In this document: positions 16,568-24,961 of the stretch, piece after piece
How the letters are laid out: every line of letters begins with the position of its first letter
Numbering within the stretch: position 1 is the first letter of the stretch
NCBI RefSeq assembly: GCF_046707225.1
Contig: NZ_JBJKOP010000040.1
Location: forward strand, 77,104 to 141,103
Direction: 5' to 3'
DNA length: 64,000 bases
Origin: Caproicibacter sp046707225
Lineage (GTDB): Bacteria; Bacillota; Clostridia; Oscillospirales; Acutalibacteraceae
Notes under the pieces: model-generated
What the model was told of the DNA's origin: nothing
Seen by the model: only the letters and a program-made list of their open reading frames with translations
Databases searched by the model: none
Made by a program: the position numbers and the translations under genes

Positions 16568-17305
16568 ATGTTGTTTCAGAGTATTCGAACCATGCGCGTC
16601 AGCGATCAAATTGTCTCTCAGATCCAGTGCCAGATTGTAGAAGGAAAGCTGACGGAAGGACAAAGGCTGCCGAATGAGACGGACCTGTCCAAACAGTTCG
16701 GCGTCAGCAGGGCGTCGGTGCGTGAAGCCCTGTCCGTGATGGAGTCGAAAGGCATTGTGGAAAGACATAAAAACGGGGGAACGTTTCTTTGCAGGTTTTG
16801 CCTGGAAACGATTCTGCAGGCGATCGATATTCCGCGAAAACCGGACGTCGAAATGTTTGAAGACCTCTATGAAGCGCGGCAGCTTCTGGAAATCAAAGTG
16901 GCGGAGCTGGCCTGCCGGCGGGCGGATGAGCTGGATCTGATGAAAATTGAAAGGACCCTGCGCCTGATGCAGGATAGCGTCGACCGCAACGACTCCGGAA
17001 TTGATTCCGATATTTTATTTCACCAGTGCATCGCGATGGCGACGAAAAACCAGGTGATTGCGGGTATGGTCCGCTCCCTGGGGACCACCATGAAGGAAAT
17101 GCGGGTCAGGACGTTGGCTTACCCGGGAAGGCTTGCAAAATGCTTGCAGGAGCACCGCGACATTTATCTTGCCATAAAAAACCGGGATGAAAAGGCCTGC
17201 TGCTCTTTGATGGAGCAGCATTTCGGCGAGGTCGCAAAGATCCGCGCCGCGATGCAGCTGCAAAGAAAGAACGATTCCCCGCGCAAAAAGCCGGAAAAAG
17301 TTTGA
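16568..17305 (+). CDS. GntR-family regulator, FadR/FCD subfamily
   Basis: 245 aa. Winged HTH at about 8-75 (QRLPNETDLSKQFGVSRASV, then REAL). FCD ligand domain at 95-230 with the usual metal/ligand Asp and His positions (DILFHQCIAMATKNQ; EHRDIYLAIKNRD). Strong GGGGGG ribosome site. It lies between the divergent sugar operon and the peptide transporter operon and could control either. The palindrome TTGTATACAA at 16161 is its best candidate site. Confidence 0.9.
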   Translation: MLFQSIRTMRVSDQIVSQIQCQIVEGKLTEGQRLPNETDLSKQFGVSRASVREALSVMESKGIVERHKNGGTFLCRFCLETILQAIDIPRKPDVEMFEDLYEARQLLEIKVAELACRRADELDLMKIERTLRLMQDSVDRNDSGIDSDILFHQCIAMATKNQVIAGMVRSLGTTMKEMRVRTLAYPGRLAKCLQEHRDIYLAIKNRDEKACCSLMEQHFGEVAKIRAAMQLQRKNDSPRKKPEKV

Positions 17306-17356
17306 CCGTGAGCATAAGCTCGTACAAATAGATTACATTTTGAAGAAGGGTGAATT

Positions 17357-19117
17357 ATGAAAAAGAGAAAAATTACCGGGTTTGCAAGCTTTGCGCTTGC
17401 GGCATGCCTGCTGCTGTCTTCGTGCAATGGGGGAAGCACGGCGAGCTCCCAAGCCGCGGACAGCGCTCCCGCGTCGTCGGCAAGCAGCGATGCTTCCAGC
17501 GCGGCAGGTACCCAGGCGGACAGCGAAGAAAAATTGATTGCCGCGACGGACCCGTCCAAGCTTCCGGCGGCGGCTTCCGGCCGCAAAGACACGCTGGTTG
17601 TCGGCTGCGCCGATTTAAGCGGAATTTTCAATCAGCTTTACGCCTCGAGTGCGGACGACTGGCATGTTTCCATTCCGATTTCAGGCTCGCAGCTTCTCGA
17701 TAACGACGATAAAGGCGAAATGATTCCCGGCACCGCTACATACAAGGTTTCCGACGACGGCCTGACCTATACCTTTACGCTCAAGGACGGAGACAAATAC
17801 TCCGACGGGTCCCCGGTCAAGGCGGAGGACTATGTCAATTCTGTAAAGGTAATCTGCGACAAGAGCTATGACGGACCGTTGAGTCCGCTTTACAACTATA
17901 ATCTTGTCGGCGCGCAGGATTATCATGACGGCAAGGCAAAAGATATTTCCGGCGTCAAAGTGGACGGCAACAAAATTGAATTCAAACTGAGCGCTCCGAA
18001 CGCCAGCGCGATTTATCAGCTTGGCACTATCATCCCGATTTCCACGGCGAAGTACGGCAGCCTGATTAAACAGGGCGATGTCAACGGCATCAAGAATTTG
18101 TCCATGATTAATTATGTCACCAACGGCTCCTACACTCTGACCGACTACAAGGCCGGCCAAAGCGCGACCATGAAGGCCAACCCGAACTATTACAAGGGCG
18201 CGCCGAAAATCCCGACCATTATCGTAAAGGTAGTCGCCGAGGGCGAGGAAATGCAGGCGGTTACGACCGGAAACGTCGACATCGACGACGAGGTTTCCTG
18301 CAACGACGACCAGATCGCCATCGGTCAGCAGGCCGGTTTTGTCAACATGTGGGTTCAGCCTACGCTCGGCTACGGCTGGGTTGGCCTGAACCATAAGAAC
18401 GATTTGTTCAAGGACCAGAAGGTTCGCCAGGCACTGCTGTATGCTCTGGACCGCAAGAGCCTTGTCAACTCGGTATACGGGCAGTACGCGCATGTTCAGA
18501 ACATCAACCAGACCGCGCAGAGCTGGCTGTACACGGAAGACGGGATCAACTCCTATGATTACGACCTGAAAAAAGCCGCCAGCCTTCTGCAGGAAGCCGG
18601 CTGGACCAAGGACGCAAACGGCAACCTGACAAAGGACGGCAAACAGTTTAAGTTTACATTCTCCGCGACAAAGGGCAACGCCGTAACGGACGTGATGCTG
18701 CCGATGATGATTGACGCCTACAAACAGCTCGGGATTAACATGCAGGCGGAGTACGTCGACTGGCCGACCCTGCAGCAGAAATTCGAAAAACAGACTTACG
18801 ACATGGCTTTCATGGCATGGGGGCTGACGCCGGATCCGGACGACTCTTATGTCTATTGCACCGGCGGCTCCGAAAACTACCTGGCCTATTCCAATCCGGA
18901 ATTGGATAAAGCCTATAAGACCGCGCTTACCCTGACGGACGATAACCAGAGAAAAGCGCAGTACGCAAAGGTATATCAGATCATCAACAACGACCTGCCG
19001 AACTTCATTATTTATCAGCGCAGTGACTGCGTGGCGTTTAATACGCGCATTAAGAATTTCGCGTGCGCGCCGTACAATCTGATTTTTAATCAGTACTACA
19101 AATACGAATTGCAGTAA
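17357..19117 (+). CDS. Peptide ABC transporter substrate-binding lipoprotein (DppA/OppA-like)
   Basis: 586 aa. Lipobox LLLSSC with lipidation at about Cys23, a Ser/Ala-rich spacer, then SBP_bac_5 fold (TYKVSDDGLTYTFTLKDGDK; GYGWVGLNHKNDLFKDQKVR; YDMAFMAWGLTPDPDDSYVY). Binds oligopeptides, or possibly nickel/opine-type ligands, outside the membrane. First gene of a complete five-component transporter and separated from the permease genes by a terminator-like hairpin, which would keep its expression higher than theirs. Confidence 0.92.
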   Translation: MKKRKITGFASFALAACLLLSSCNGGSTASSQAADSAPASSASSDASSAAGTQADSEEKLIAATDPSKLPAAASGRKDTLVVGCADLSGIFNQLYASSADDWHVSIPISGSQLLDNDDKGEMIPGTATYKVSDDGLTYTFTLKDGDKYSDGSPVKAEDYVNSVKVICDKSYDGPLSPLYNYNLVGAQDYHDGKAKDISGVKVDGNKIEFKLSAPNASAIYQLGTIIPISTAKYGSLIKQGDVNGIKNLSMINYVTNGSYTLTDYKAGQSATMKANPNYYKGAPKIPTIIVKVVAEGEEMQAVTTGNVDIDDEVSCNDDQIAIGQQAGFVNMWVQPTLGYGWVGLNHKNDLFKDQKVRQALLYALDRKSLVNSVYGQYAHVQNINQTAQSWLYTEDGINSYDYDLKKAASLLQEAGWTKDANGNLTKDGKQFKFTFSATKGNAVTDVMLPMMIDAYKQLGINMQAEYVDWPTLQQKFEKQTYDMAFMAWGLTPDPDDSYVYCTGGSENYLAYSNPELDKAYKTALTLTDDNQRKAQYAKVYQIINNDLPNFIIYQRSDCVAFNTRIKNFACAPYNLIFNQYYKYELQ

Positions 19118-19139
19118 CTTTGCGCATTCTTTTTCCGTA

Positions 19140-19190
19140 GGGGGAGCGGGAGAAGGGCCTTCGGGCCCTTTTCCCAGTTTTTGTTACTAA
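19140..19190 (+). terminator. Attenuating hairpin between binding protein and permease genes
   Basis: GGGAGAAGGGCC, loop TTCG, GGCCCTTTTCCC (about 19148-19176) followed by TTTTTG. An extra-stable UUCG loop with a short U-run fits partial termination after the binding-protein gene. Confidence 0.7.
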
Positions 19191-19210
19191 AGAAAAGGAG
19201 ACGATAAATA

Positions 19211-19234
19211 ATGAAACCGGTGTTACAAACATGA
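19211..19234 (+). CDS. Seven-codon leader ORF coupled to dppB
   Basis: AAAAGGAG (19193-19200) is well placed for an ATG at 19211, which encodes MKPVLQT. Its stop overlaps the dppB start as ATGA (19231-19234). The dppB ATG itself has no good ribosome site, so translation may reach it by coupling. This could equally be chance. Confidence 0.35.
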   Translation: MKPVLQT

Positions 19235-20196
19235 AAACATACGTTACCCGCCGCCTGCTGATTCTGATTCCTATTTTGATAGGCGTTTCCATCATAGTCT
19301 TTCTGCTGATTGCGTCGATCCCCGGTGATGCGATTGACGCGAAATTCGGCGCTTCCCGTCTGCCGGCGGAAAAAATTGCCGAAATGAAGGCGCTGCTCGG
19401 ACTGAACCAGCCGGTGGGCGTCCGGTATTTGAACTGGCTGAAAAATGCCCTTCATGGGAACCTGGGGATTTCAACCCAATACAATCTGCCGGTTGCGACG
19501 GTCATCCACGATTTCATCTGGAATTCTTTCCTGCTCGCGATTGTTTCCTTTGTGCTGGAGCTGCTCATCGCGATTCCGGTCGGGGTGCTGTCCGCCACAA
19601 AGATTCATTCTTTCTTCGACAACCTCTTTACCGTGCTGGCGTTCGCGGGAATTTCCCTTCCGTCCTTTTTCCTTGCCCTGCTGCTGCAAAAGGGCTTTGC
19701 GGTGGACTGGAAGATGCTTCCCATGGACGGGATGCACACGGTCGGCGTAACGCTGGCCGGCGGAGCTTATCTGATGGATATCCTTTCCCATATGATTCTG
19801 CCGGTGATTTGCCTGACTACCATCAGCGTCGGGGGCGCTATGCGGTTTGTTCGCACATCCATGCTGGACGTCATCAATCAGGACTATATCCGCACCGCGC
19901 GCAGCAAGGGCCTGCCGGAGCGGATCGTCATTTACCGCCACGCGCTGAAAAACGCGGCGATTCCGATCATCACCTACATCGGCAACAGCCTGCCGGGCCT
20001 TTTTTCCGGCGCTCTGATTACGGAAACCGTTTTCGCATGGCCGGGGATCGGAAAGATATTTCTGGAGTCGATCGCCAAGCGCGACTATTTGTTCATGATG
20101 GGCTATGTCATGCTTGTTGCCCTGCTGACCATGCTTGGGAATCTGCTTGCCGATATCCTTTACAGCGTGGCTGATCCAAGAATACGGTTGAAGTGA
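19231..20196 (+). CDS. Peptide ABC transporter permease (DppB-like)
   Basis: 321 aa, six membrane segments, BPD_transp_1 fold. N-terminal RRLLILIPILIGVSIIVFLL is typical for DppB/OppB. EAA loop: DYIRTARSKGLPERIVIYRH. ATG 19231 has only a weak site of its own and overlaps a 7-codon leader ORF. Forms the membrane channel with the next gene. Confidence 0.93.
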   Translation: MKTYVTRRLLILIPILIGVSIIVFLLIASIPGDAIDAKFGASRLPAEKIAEMKALLGLNQPVGVRYLNWLKNALHGNLGISTQYNLPVATVIHDFIWNSFLLAIVSFVLELLIAIPVGVLSATKIHSFFDNLFTVLAFAGISLPSFFLALLLQKGFAVDWKMLPMDGMHTVGVTLAGGAYLMDILSHMILPVICLTTISVGGAMRFVRTSMLDVINQDYIRTARSKGLPERIVIYRHALKNAAIPIITYIGNSLPGLFSGALITETVFAWPGIGKIFLESIAKRDYLFMMGYVMLVALLTMLGNLLADILYSVADPRIRLK

Positions 20197-20206
20197 GGGC
20201 GGTAAA

Positions 20207-21118
20207 ATGACAACAGCAAAAAAGACGGCAAAACAGAAGGAAACCCAGCAGACGCCCTGGCGCCTTGCCTTTCACAGACTGAAAAAGAACAAACTCGCTC
20301 TAGTCGGGTTGGGCGTACTCGTTCTGATTTTTCTGGTTTGTTTTTTCGGCCCCTATTTCTCTCCTTATCCCGACGTCAATATGGTCGATCTGGCGCACTC
20401 GAAACAGCCGCCTTCCCCGCAGCACTGGCTGGGAACGGACCGCAGCGGCCGTGACATACTGTCGCGCCTGATGTTCGGCGGCAGAGTTTCCATGACGGTC
20501 GGCGCTGTCGCTACCGTGCTTGAGATTTTCATCGGCACGGTGTTCGGATGCATTGCCGGCTATTACAGAGGATGGATTGACACCGTAATGATGCGCGTCG
20601 TCGACATCGTTCTCTCTCTTCCCACCATGCCGATTCTGATTATGATCAGCGCTGTTTTTTCGGATCTGCACGTTGATACGAAAATCAGAATATATCTGCT
20701 CATGTTTATTCTGGCCGCGCTGGGGTGGGCCGGCATCTGCCGCTACTTCCGCGGGCAGGTTCTCTCAATCCGGGAAATGGAGTACATGCTTGCGACGGAA
20801 TCCATGGGCATCCGCGACATTAAAAAGATTTTCAAGCATATCATTCCAAACGTGTTCCCGCTCGTGATCGTTACCGCAACGCTTGCCATCGGCGACACGA
20901 TCCTGATGGAATCGACCATGTCATTCTTAGGCGTCGGCGTTCTTCCGCCTTACGCCAGCTGGGGCAACATCGTCAGCGAAGGTTCCAACATGGTGGACTT
21001 CACGCTGCACCCGTGGATGTGGATGCCGGCAGGATTTTGCATTCTGATCACCGTTTTGTGCATTAATCTGCTTGGTGACGGCCTGCGCGACGCACTGGAC
21101 CCGAGAATGAATAAGTGA
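20207..21118 (+). CDS. Peptide ABC transporter permease (DppC-like)
   Basis: 303 aa. The cytoplasmic N-terminus (to about 35) and GTDRSGRDILSRLMFGGRVS are DppC/OppC hallmarks. EAA loop REMEYMLATESMGIRD, then IKKIFKHIIPN. Starts 10 bases after dppB and ends 16 bases before the first ATPase gene. Confidence 0.93.
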   Translation: MTTAKKTAKQKETQQTPWRLAFHRLKKNKLALVGLGVLVLIFLVCFFGPYFSPYPDVNMVDLAHSKQPPSPQHWLGTDRSGRDILSRLMFGGRVSMTVGAVATVLEIFIGTVFGCIAGYYRGWIDTVMMRVVDIVLSLPTMPILIMISAVFSDLHVDTKIRIYLLMFILAALGWAGICRYFRGQVLSIREMEYMLATESMGIRDIKKIFKHIIPNVFPLVIVTATLAIGDTILMESTMSFLGVGVLPPYASWGNIVSEGSNMVDFTLHPWMWMPAGFCILITVLCINLLGDGLRDALDPRMNK

Positions 21119-21134
21119 GGGGACGAAGTTTAGA

Positions 21135-22109
21135 ATGGCCTTTATAGAATTTAAGAATCTGAGTACCTGGTTTTATACCGAAAGCGGGATTGTGAAGGCT
21201 GTAAACGGCGTCAGCTTTGAAATTCCGGAGGGCAAAACCGTCTGCGTCGTGGGCGAATCCGGCTGCGGCAAAAGCGTTACCGCGCTGTCGCTCATGCATC
21301 TGGTCCAGACTCCGCCCGGTAAAATTGTGGAAGGCGAAATCCTGATGGACGGAGAAGACCTTCTGAAAAAAAGCAACAAGGAAATGCAGCAAATCAGCGG
21401 CAATAAAATTTCCATGATCTTTCAGGAACCGATGACGTCCCTGAACCCGGTTTACACGGTCGGGTATCAAATCATGGAAAATCTGCTGTTCCACACGAAC
21501 ATCGGGAAAAAAGAAGCGCGTGAAAAAGCGATCGAAATGATCCGTCTGGTCAATATTCCGCGCGCGGAGGAAATTGTTGACTGCTACCCGCATGAGCTTT
21601 CCGGAGGAATGCGCCAGAGAATCATGATTGCGATGGCCTTAATCTGCAATCCCCGTTTATTGATTGCGGACGAACCGACAACGGCTCTGGATGTGACAAT
21701 TCAGGCACAGATTCTGGACCTGATGCGCAAGCTGAAAGACGAGTTAAACATGTCCATCCTGCTGATTACGCACGATTTGGGCGTGGTGGCGGAAATGGCG
21801 GATTATGTTGTTGTCATGTACGCCGGAAAAGTCATTGAAAAAGGAAATGTTGCGGATATTTTTGCCCATCCGACCCACCCTTACACCGTCGGACTGCTGA
21901 AATCCAAGCCGGTCATCGGACAAACAGAGCACAACAAGCGTTTGTATTCGATTCCCGGCCAGGTACCGAACCCCGTCGATATGCCGGAAAACTGCTATTT
22001 TAACGAGCGGTGCGAATTTTGCACAAAGCAGTGTAAAGAGGAGATGCCCGTTCTTCGTGAGATCGAACCCGGACACTCTGTGGCATGCTGGGTAAAACCC
22101 GAACAATGA
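21135..22109 (+). CDS. Peptide ABC transporter ATPase (DppD-like)
   Basis: 324 aa. Walker A GESGCGKS, signature LSGGMRQRIMIAMAL, Walker B LLIADEPTTALDV, and the C-terminal oligopeptide-transporter extension with its Cys cluster (ENCYFNERCEFCTKQC), which holds an iron-sulfur cluster in studied homologues. First of the ATPase pair. Confidence 0.94.
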   Translation: MAFIEFKNLSTWFYTESGIVKAVNGVSFEIPEGKTVCVVGESGCGKSVTALSLMHLVQTPPGKIVEGEILMDGEDLLKKSNKEMQQISGNKISMIFQEPMTSLNPVYTVGYQIMENLLFHTNIGKKEAREKAIEMIRLVNIPRAEEIVDCYPHELSGGMRQRIMIAMALICNPRLLIADEPTTALDVTIQAQILDLMRKLKDELNMSILLITHDLGVVAEMADYVVVMYAGKVIEKGNVADIFAHPTHPYTVGLLKSKPVIGQTEHNKRLYSIPGQVPNPVDMPENCYFNERCEFCTKQCKEEMPVLREIEPGHSVACWVKPEQ

Positions 22110-22122
22110 AAGGGAAATGACG

Positions 22123-23091
22123 ATGGAAGATTACATATTGCAAGTAAAGGACCTGAAACAGTATTTCCCAATCCGCGGCGGAGTGCTTCAAAAGACAGTC
22201 GGATGGGTAAAGGCGGTCGACGGCGTTACGTTCAAGGTGAAACGCGGCGAAACGCTGGGAGTTGTCGGCGAATCCGGGTGCGGAAAGTCGACGCTGGGGC
22301 GCAGTATTATGCGCCTGTATCAGATGACAAGCGGGCAGGTGCTGTTTGAGGGAAAGGATTTTGGGAAGTATTCCAGAAGGCAGCTTCGCAAGCAGCGCCT
22401 TCAAATGCAGATGGTGTTCCAGGACCCCTATTCTTCGCTTGACCCGCGCATGACGGTGGGAGAGATCATCGGAGAAGCTCTGATGGATCACCATATCACA
22501 AACCGCAGCGGCATGCGGCAGAAAGTGAAAGAAACGATGGACCTGTGCGGTTTGCCGTCCTACTATATCAACCGCTATCCTCACGAATTTTCCGGAGGGC
22601 AGCGCCAGAGAATCGGCATCGCGCGCAGCCTTGCGCTGGATCCGTCTTTCATCATCTGTGACGAGCCGGTTTCCGCGCTGGATGTTTCCATTCAGTCGCA
22701 GATCATCAACCTGCTTTGCGAGCTGCAAAAGGAAAGAAAACTTTCGTATATTTTCATCTCCCATGACCTGTCGGTCGTCGAGTATATCAGCGACCGGATT
22801 GCGGTCATGTACCTTGGGAATATCGTGGAAACGGCGGCGAAGGAAGACCTTTACGCGCACCCTTCCCATCCTTACACGCAGGCGCTTCTTTCCGCGATTC
22901 CGCTGCCGGACCCGACCAGAAAACGCGAGCGGATTATTTTGAAGGGTGACATTCCGTCCCCGGCCAATCCGCCGTCCGGGTGCAAATTCCGCACGCGCTG
23001 CCCGATGGCCTGCGAAAAATGCGAAAAAGAAGTTCCGCCTTTTATCGATTTGGGCAAGGAGCATTATGTCGCCTGCCATTTCGCGAAATGA
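22123..23091 (+). CDS. Peptide ABC transporter ATPase (DppF-like)
   Basis: 322 aa. Walker A GESGCGKST, signature FSGGQRQRIGIARSL, Walker B FIICDEPVSALDV, and C-terminal Cys motif (CKFRTRCPMACEKC). ATG 22123 is 9 nt from AAAGGG; an ATG two codons upstream is also possible. Its stop overlaps the start of the next small gene. Confidence 0.94.
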   Translation: MEDYILQVKDLKQYFPIRGGVLQKTVGWVKAVDGVTFKVKRGETLGVVGESGCGKSTLGRSIMRLYQMTSGQVLFEGKDFGKYSRRQLRKQRLQMQMVFQDPYSSLDPRMTVGEIIGEALMDHHITNRSGMRQKVKETMDLCGLPSYYINRYPHEFSGGQRQRIGIARSLALDPSFIICDEPVSALDVSIQSQIINLLCELQKERKLSYIFISHDLSVVEYISDRIAVMYLGNIVETAAKEDLYAHPSHPYTQALLSAIPLPDPTRKRERIILKGDIPSPANPPSGCKFRTRCPMACEKCEKEVPPFIDLGKEHYVACHFAK

Positions 23092-23372
23092 AACCACTGA
23101 ACTTTTTAAAACTTGGGCAGGGCCCAAGACCCGACCTTCTGGAGGAGGAGCTCAGGCGGGAAGAAAAGCGCAAAGCCGAGCAAAAGGAGCAGCAGAACCG
23201 AAGCGAGCCGGCGGAGAAGTCCGCCGGAAAGGGAACGGGAGAAAACAGGCCCGATTTTGAAGGCAAGGATATTCTTGCCATGATTATCGCGATGTTCCAG
23301 CTGATTCTACCATGGATCGCGGTCGGAATTTTGGCGTATTTCCTGTTGATGTTTTTAATCACCAGAATATAA
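23088..23372 (+). CDS. Small membrane protein at the end of the dpp operon
   Basis: 94 aa. Charged, coiled-coil-like region at 17-50 (LLEEELRREEKRKAEQKEQQ), then one or two membrane segments at about 62-92. Its ATG overlaps the dppF stop (ATGA), so it is coupled to the transporter. No family recognised. Possibly an accessory or stabilising subunit. Confidence 0.65.
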   Translation: MKPLNFLKLGQGPRPDLLEEELRREEKRKAEQKEQQNRSEPAEKSAGKGTGENRPDFEGKDILAMIIAMFQLILPWIAVGILAYFLLMFLITRI

Positions 23373-23414
23373 AATGGCCGTGTCGTGTTACGGCAGGCCG
23401 GAGATTCCAGAATG

Positions 23415-23450
23415 AAAAGCGGAACGCCTGATTTTTGGCGTTCCGCTTTT
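23415..23450 (+). terminator. Terminator of the dpp operon
   Basis: AAAAGCGGAACGCC pairs with GGCGTTCCGCTTTT around an 8-nt T-rich loop. Confidence 0.8.
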
Positions 23451-23471
23451 CAAATACGGACCCCATTTTAT

Positions 23472-23492
23472 CCCCGTATGTAAAATACGGGG
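23472..23492. repeat. Hairpin CCCCGTAT/ATACGGGG
   Basis: Short inverted repeat between two terminators; role unknown. Confidence 0.4.
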
Positions 23493-23504
23493 TGAACCCG
23501 AATA

Positions 23505-23550
23505 AAAATAATCGCCCAGCGGACTTCTTGTCGGCTGGGCGATTATTTTT
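23505..23550. terminator. Bidirectional terminator hairpin
   Basis: AAAATAATCGCCCAGC pairs with GCTGGGCGATTATTTT around 13 nt, with A-run and T-run flanks. It insulates the tail cassette from the dpp operon. Confidence 0.75.
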
Positions 23551-23592
23551 ATTTATTTGCCAAAACAATTTTGATTTTACAGGAGTTACCTA

Positions 23593-23736
23593 TGAACGAA
23601 AATAAAATTAATTTTTGAATTTTAGCCTTAATAGGACAAATTTTCAACAGACGGAAGGGGTAGTTGCAGAAAGGTGCTGCGGAATATAACCCGCGCAGTA
23701 TACGCAGATCAATGATACCGCAATCGCTTTCTGCAA
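23593..23736 (+). promoter_or_regulatory. Leader of the tail cassette: mini-ORF and long-range stem
   Basis: An 8-codon ORF (ATG 23593, MNENKINF) has an AGGAG site. Downstream TTGCAGAAAG (23664-23673) can pair with CTTTCTGCAA (23727-23736), enclosing a smaller GC stem. The tail tube gene starts 27 bases later. No known RNA class recognised; no regulator gene is nearby. Confidence 0.35.
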
Positions 23737-23763
23737 TTAAAAATTTGAAAGGCAGGAAAAAAG

Positions 23764-24198
23764 ATGGTTTATTCAGTCAGCGACTACAAAATTGAAATCG
23801 GCGCGCCCGTAAAAACGGGGGAACCGCAGTTCAGCACGATCTCCAATGTGGAAAGTATGGAAATGAAACTGAAAGGAACGACAAAAGCATGGAGTCCGAT
23901 GGAGCTAAAGGGCTGGGCCCGCAATATGGTAACAGGGAAAACGCTCTCACTGACTTTTAAGGGAAAACGCTGCTACGGCGATGCCGGCAACGACTTTGTT
24001 GCAAACAAGCTGCTTTCCACCGGAAGCGACTGCGCGGCTGTTCTAAAAATCACGTTTCCCAACGGCGATGCGCTTGTCTGCGACGGGCTGGTTGACATTA
24101 CATCTTCGTTCGGCGGCGCTTCCACCGATATGGATTCGATGGAATGGACTTATACCGTCGACGGAAAACCGGAGTATCAGGAAGCGGCGCAGGCGTAA
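23764..24198 (+). CDS. Phage tail tube protein
   Basis: 144 aa, beta-rich. NVESMEMKLKGTTKAWSPME and the C-terminal GGASTDMDSMEWTYTVDG resemble major tail (tube) proteins of siphophages. First gene of the tail cassette. A hairpin directly after it (24233-24256) would favour higher expression of this many-copy subunit. No sheath gene accompanies it, so the tail is non-contractile. Confidence 0.75.
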   Translation: MVYSVSDYKIEIGAPVKTGEPQFSTISNVESMEMKLKGTTKAWSPMELKGWARNMVTGKTLSLTFKGKRCYGDAGNDFVANKLLSTGSDCAAVLKITFPNGDALVCDGLVDITSSFGGASTDMDSMEWTYTVDGKPEYQEAAQA

Positions 24199-24232
24199 CG
24201 CAGCGCGGCAGGAACAAATTGTGCTGAAGACC

Positions 24233-24256
24233 GTCCGGGCTTTCAAAAGCCCGGAC
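24233..24256 (+). terminator. Attenuator hairpin after tail tube gene
   Basis: Perfect 11-bp stem GTCCGGGCTTT / AAAGCCCGGAC with a 2-nt loop spacer and no long U-run. Confidence 0.55.
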
Positions 24257-24279
24257 AACTGATGAAAGGATGAACCTGA

Positions 24280-24630
24280 ATGAACATCAACCTCGATGAA
24301 TACCTGGATGAAATGCGTCCCTGCGTTACCATTTTCGGAAAATCCTACGAAGTGGACAGCGATTTTAAAAAGGTCCTGAGCATGCAGCGTTTTGCCTCTG
24401 ATTTAAAAGGAGACGCGGACTCCATTCATCAATTTCTCGCCTTTTCGCTGATCGGAGGAGAAACGGCCGCGGATGAAATTTTATCGCACCCCATGCCGTT
24501 TTCTGTTCTTCAAAAGCTTGAAATTGCCGTAATGGCGGCAATGACCGGAAAAAAGCCGGAAGAATTGGAGGGACAGCTTGACACAGAGAAAAAGCCCTCC
24601 TTTCGCACCGGCAGCCACGGCAAGAAATAA
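24280..24630 (+). CDS. Phage tail assembly chaperone (gpG-like)
   Basis: 116 aa, acidic and helical. Position (after tube, before Gp15-like and tape measure) and size match tail assembly chaperones. AAAGGA lies 9 nt upstream of ATG 24280. Its 3' end overlaps the next gene by 53 bases in another frame. Confidence 0.65.
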   Translation: MNINLDEYLDEMRPCVTIFGKSYEVDSDFKKVLSMQRFASDLKGDADSIHQFLAFSLIGGETAADEILSHPMPFSVLQKLEIAVMAAMTGKKPEELEGQLDTEKKPSFRTGSHGKK

Positions 24631-24961
24631 CGGATTTGATTCGGAATACGATTATGATTTGATCTGTGCGTCGTTCGCCGCAGCTTACGGCCTTCGTCTC
24701 AGACTTCCTGAAATTCGCATGAGCTGGAAAGAATTCAGCGTGCTGCTGACGAACCTTCCGGCGGAAAGCCAGCTTGCACGTGCCATCGCGATACGTACTG
24801 CAGAAGGAGAAGAATTGAATAGGCTTTCGGCGCCGCAGAAAAAGCTGCGTGACGATTGGTATGCATGGCTGAACAAGCGCACAACAACCGCCGAAAAGGC
24901 GGCGGTCGGCGGACAACTGCAAAATACCTTGAAATCAATGTTTTATGAAAGGAGGAGTTAA
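24578..24961 (+). CDS. Phage Gp15-like tail assembly protein
   Basis: 127 aa. Sequence DYDLICASFAAAYGLRLRLP and MSWKEFSVLLTNLP fits the Gp15 family found between tail chaperone and tape measure. It starts with TTG, 5 nt after GGAGGG, inside the preceding gene. An independent start makes programmed frameshifting unnecessary. Confidence 0.7.
   Translation: MTQRKSPPFAPAATARNNGFDSEYDYDLICASFAAAYGLRLRLPEIRMSWKEFSVLLTNLPAESQLARAIAIRTAEGEELNRLSAPQKKLRDDWYAWLNKRTTTAEKAAVGGQLQNTLKSMFYERRS

Noticed and set aside
24560..24640. Programmed frameshift joining the tail chaperone to the Gp15-like gene
   Set aside because: An AAAAAG run is present, but the downstream frame would need a +1 shift and has its own TTG start with a GGAGGG site.
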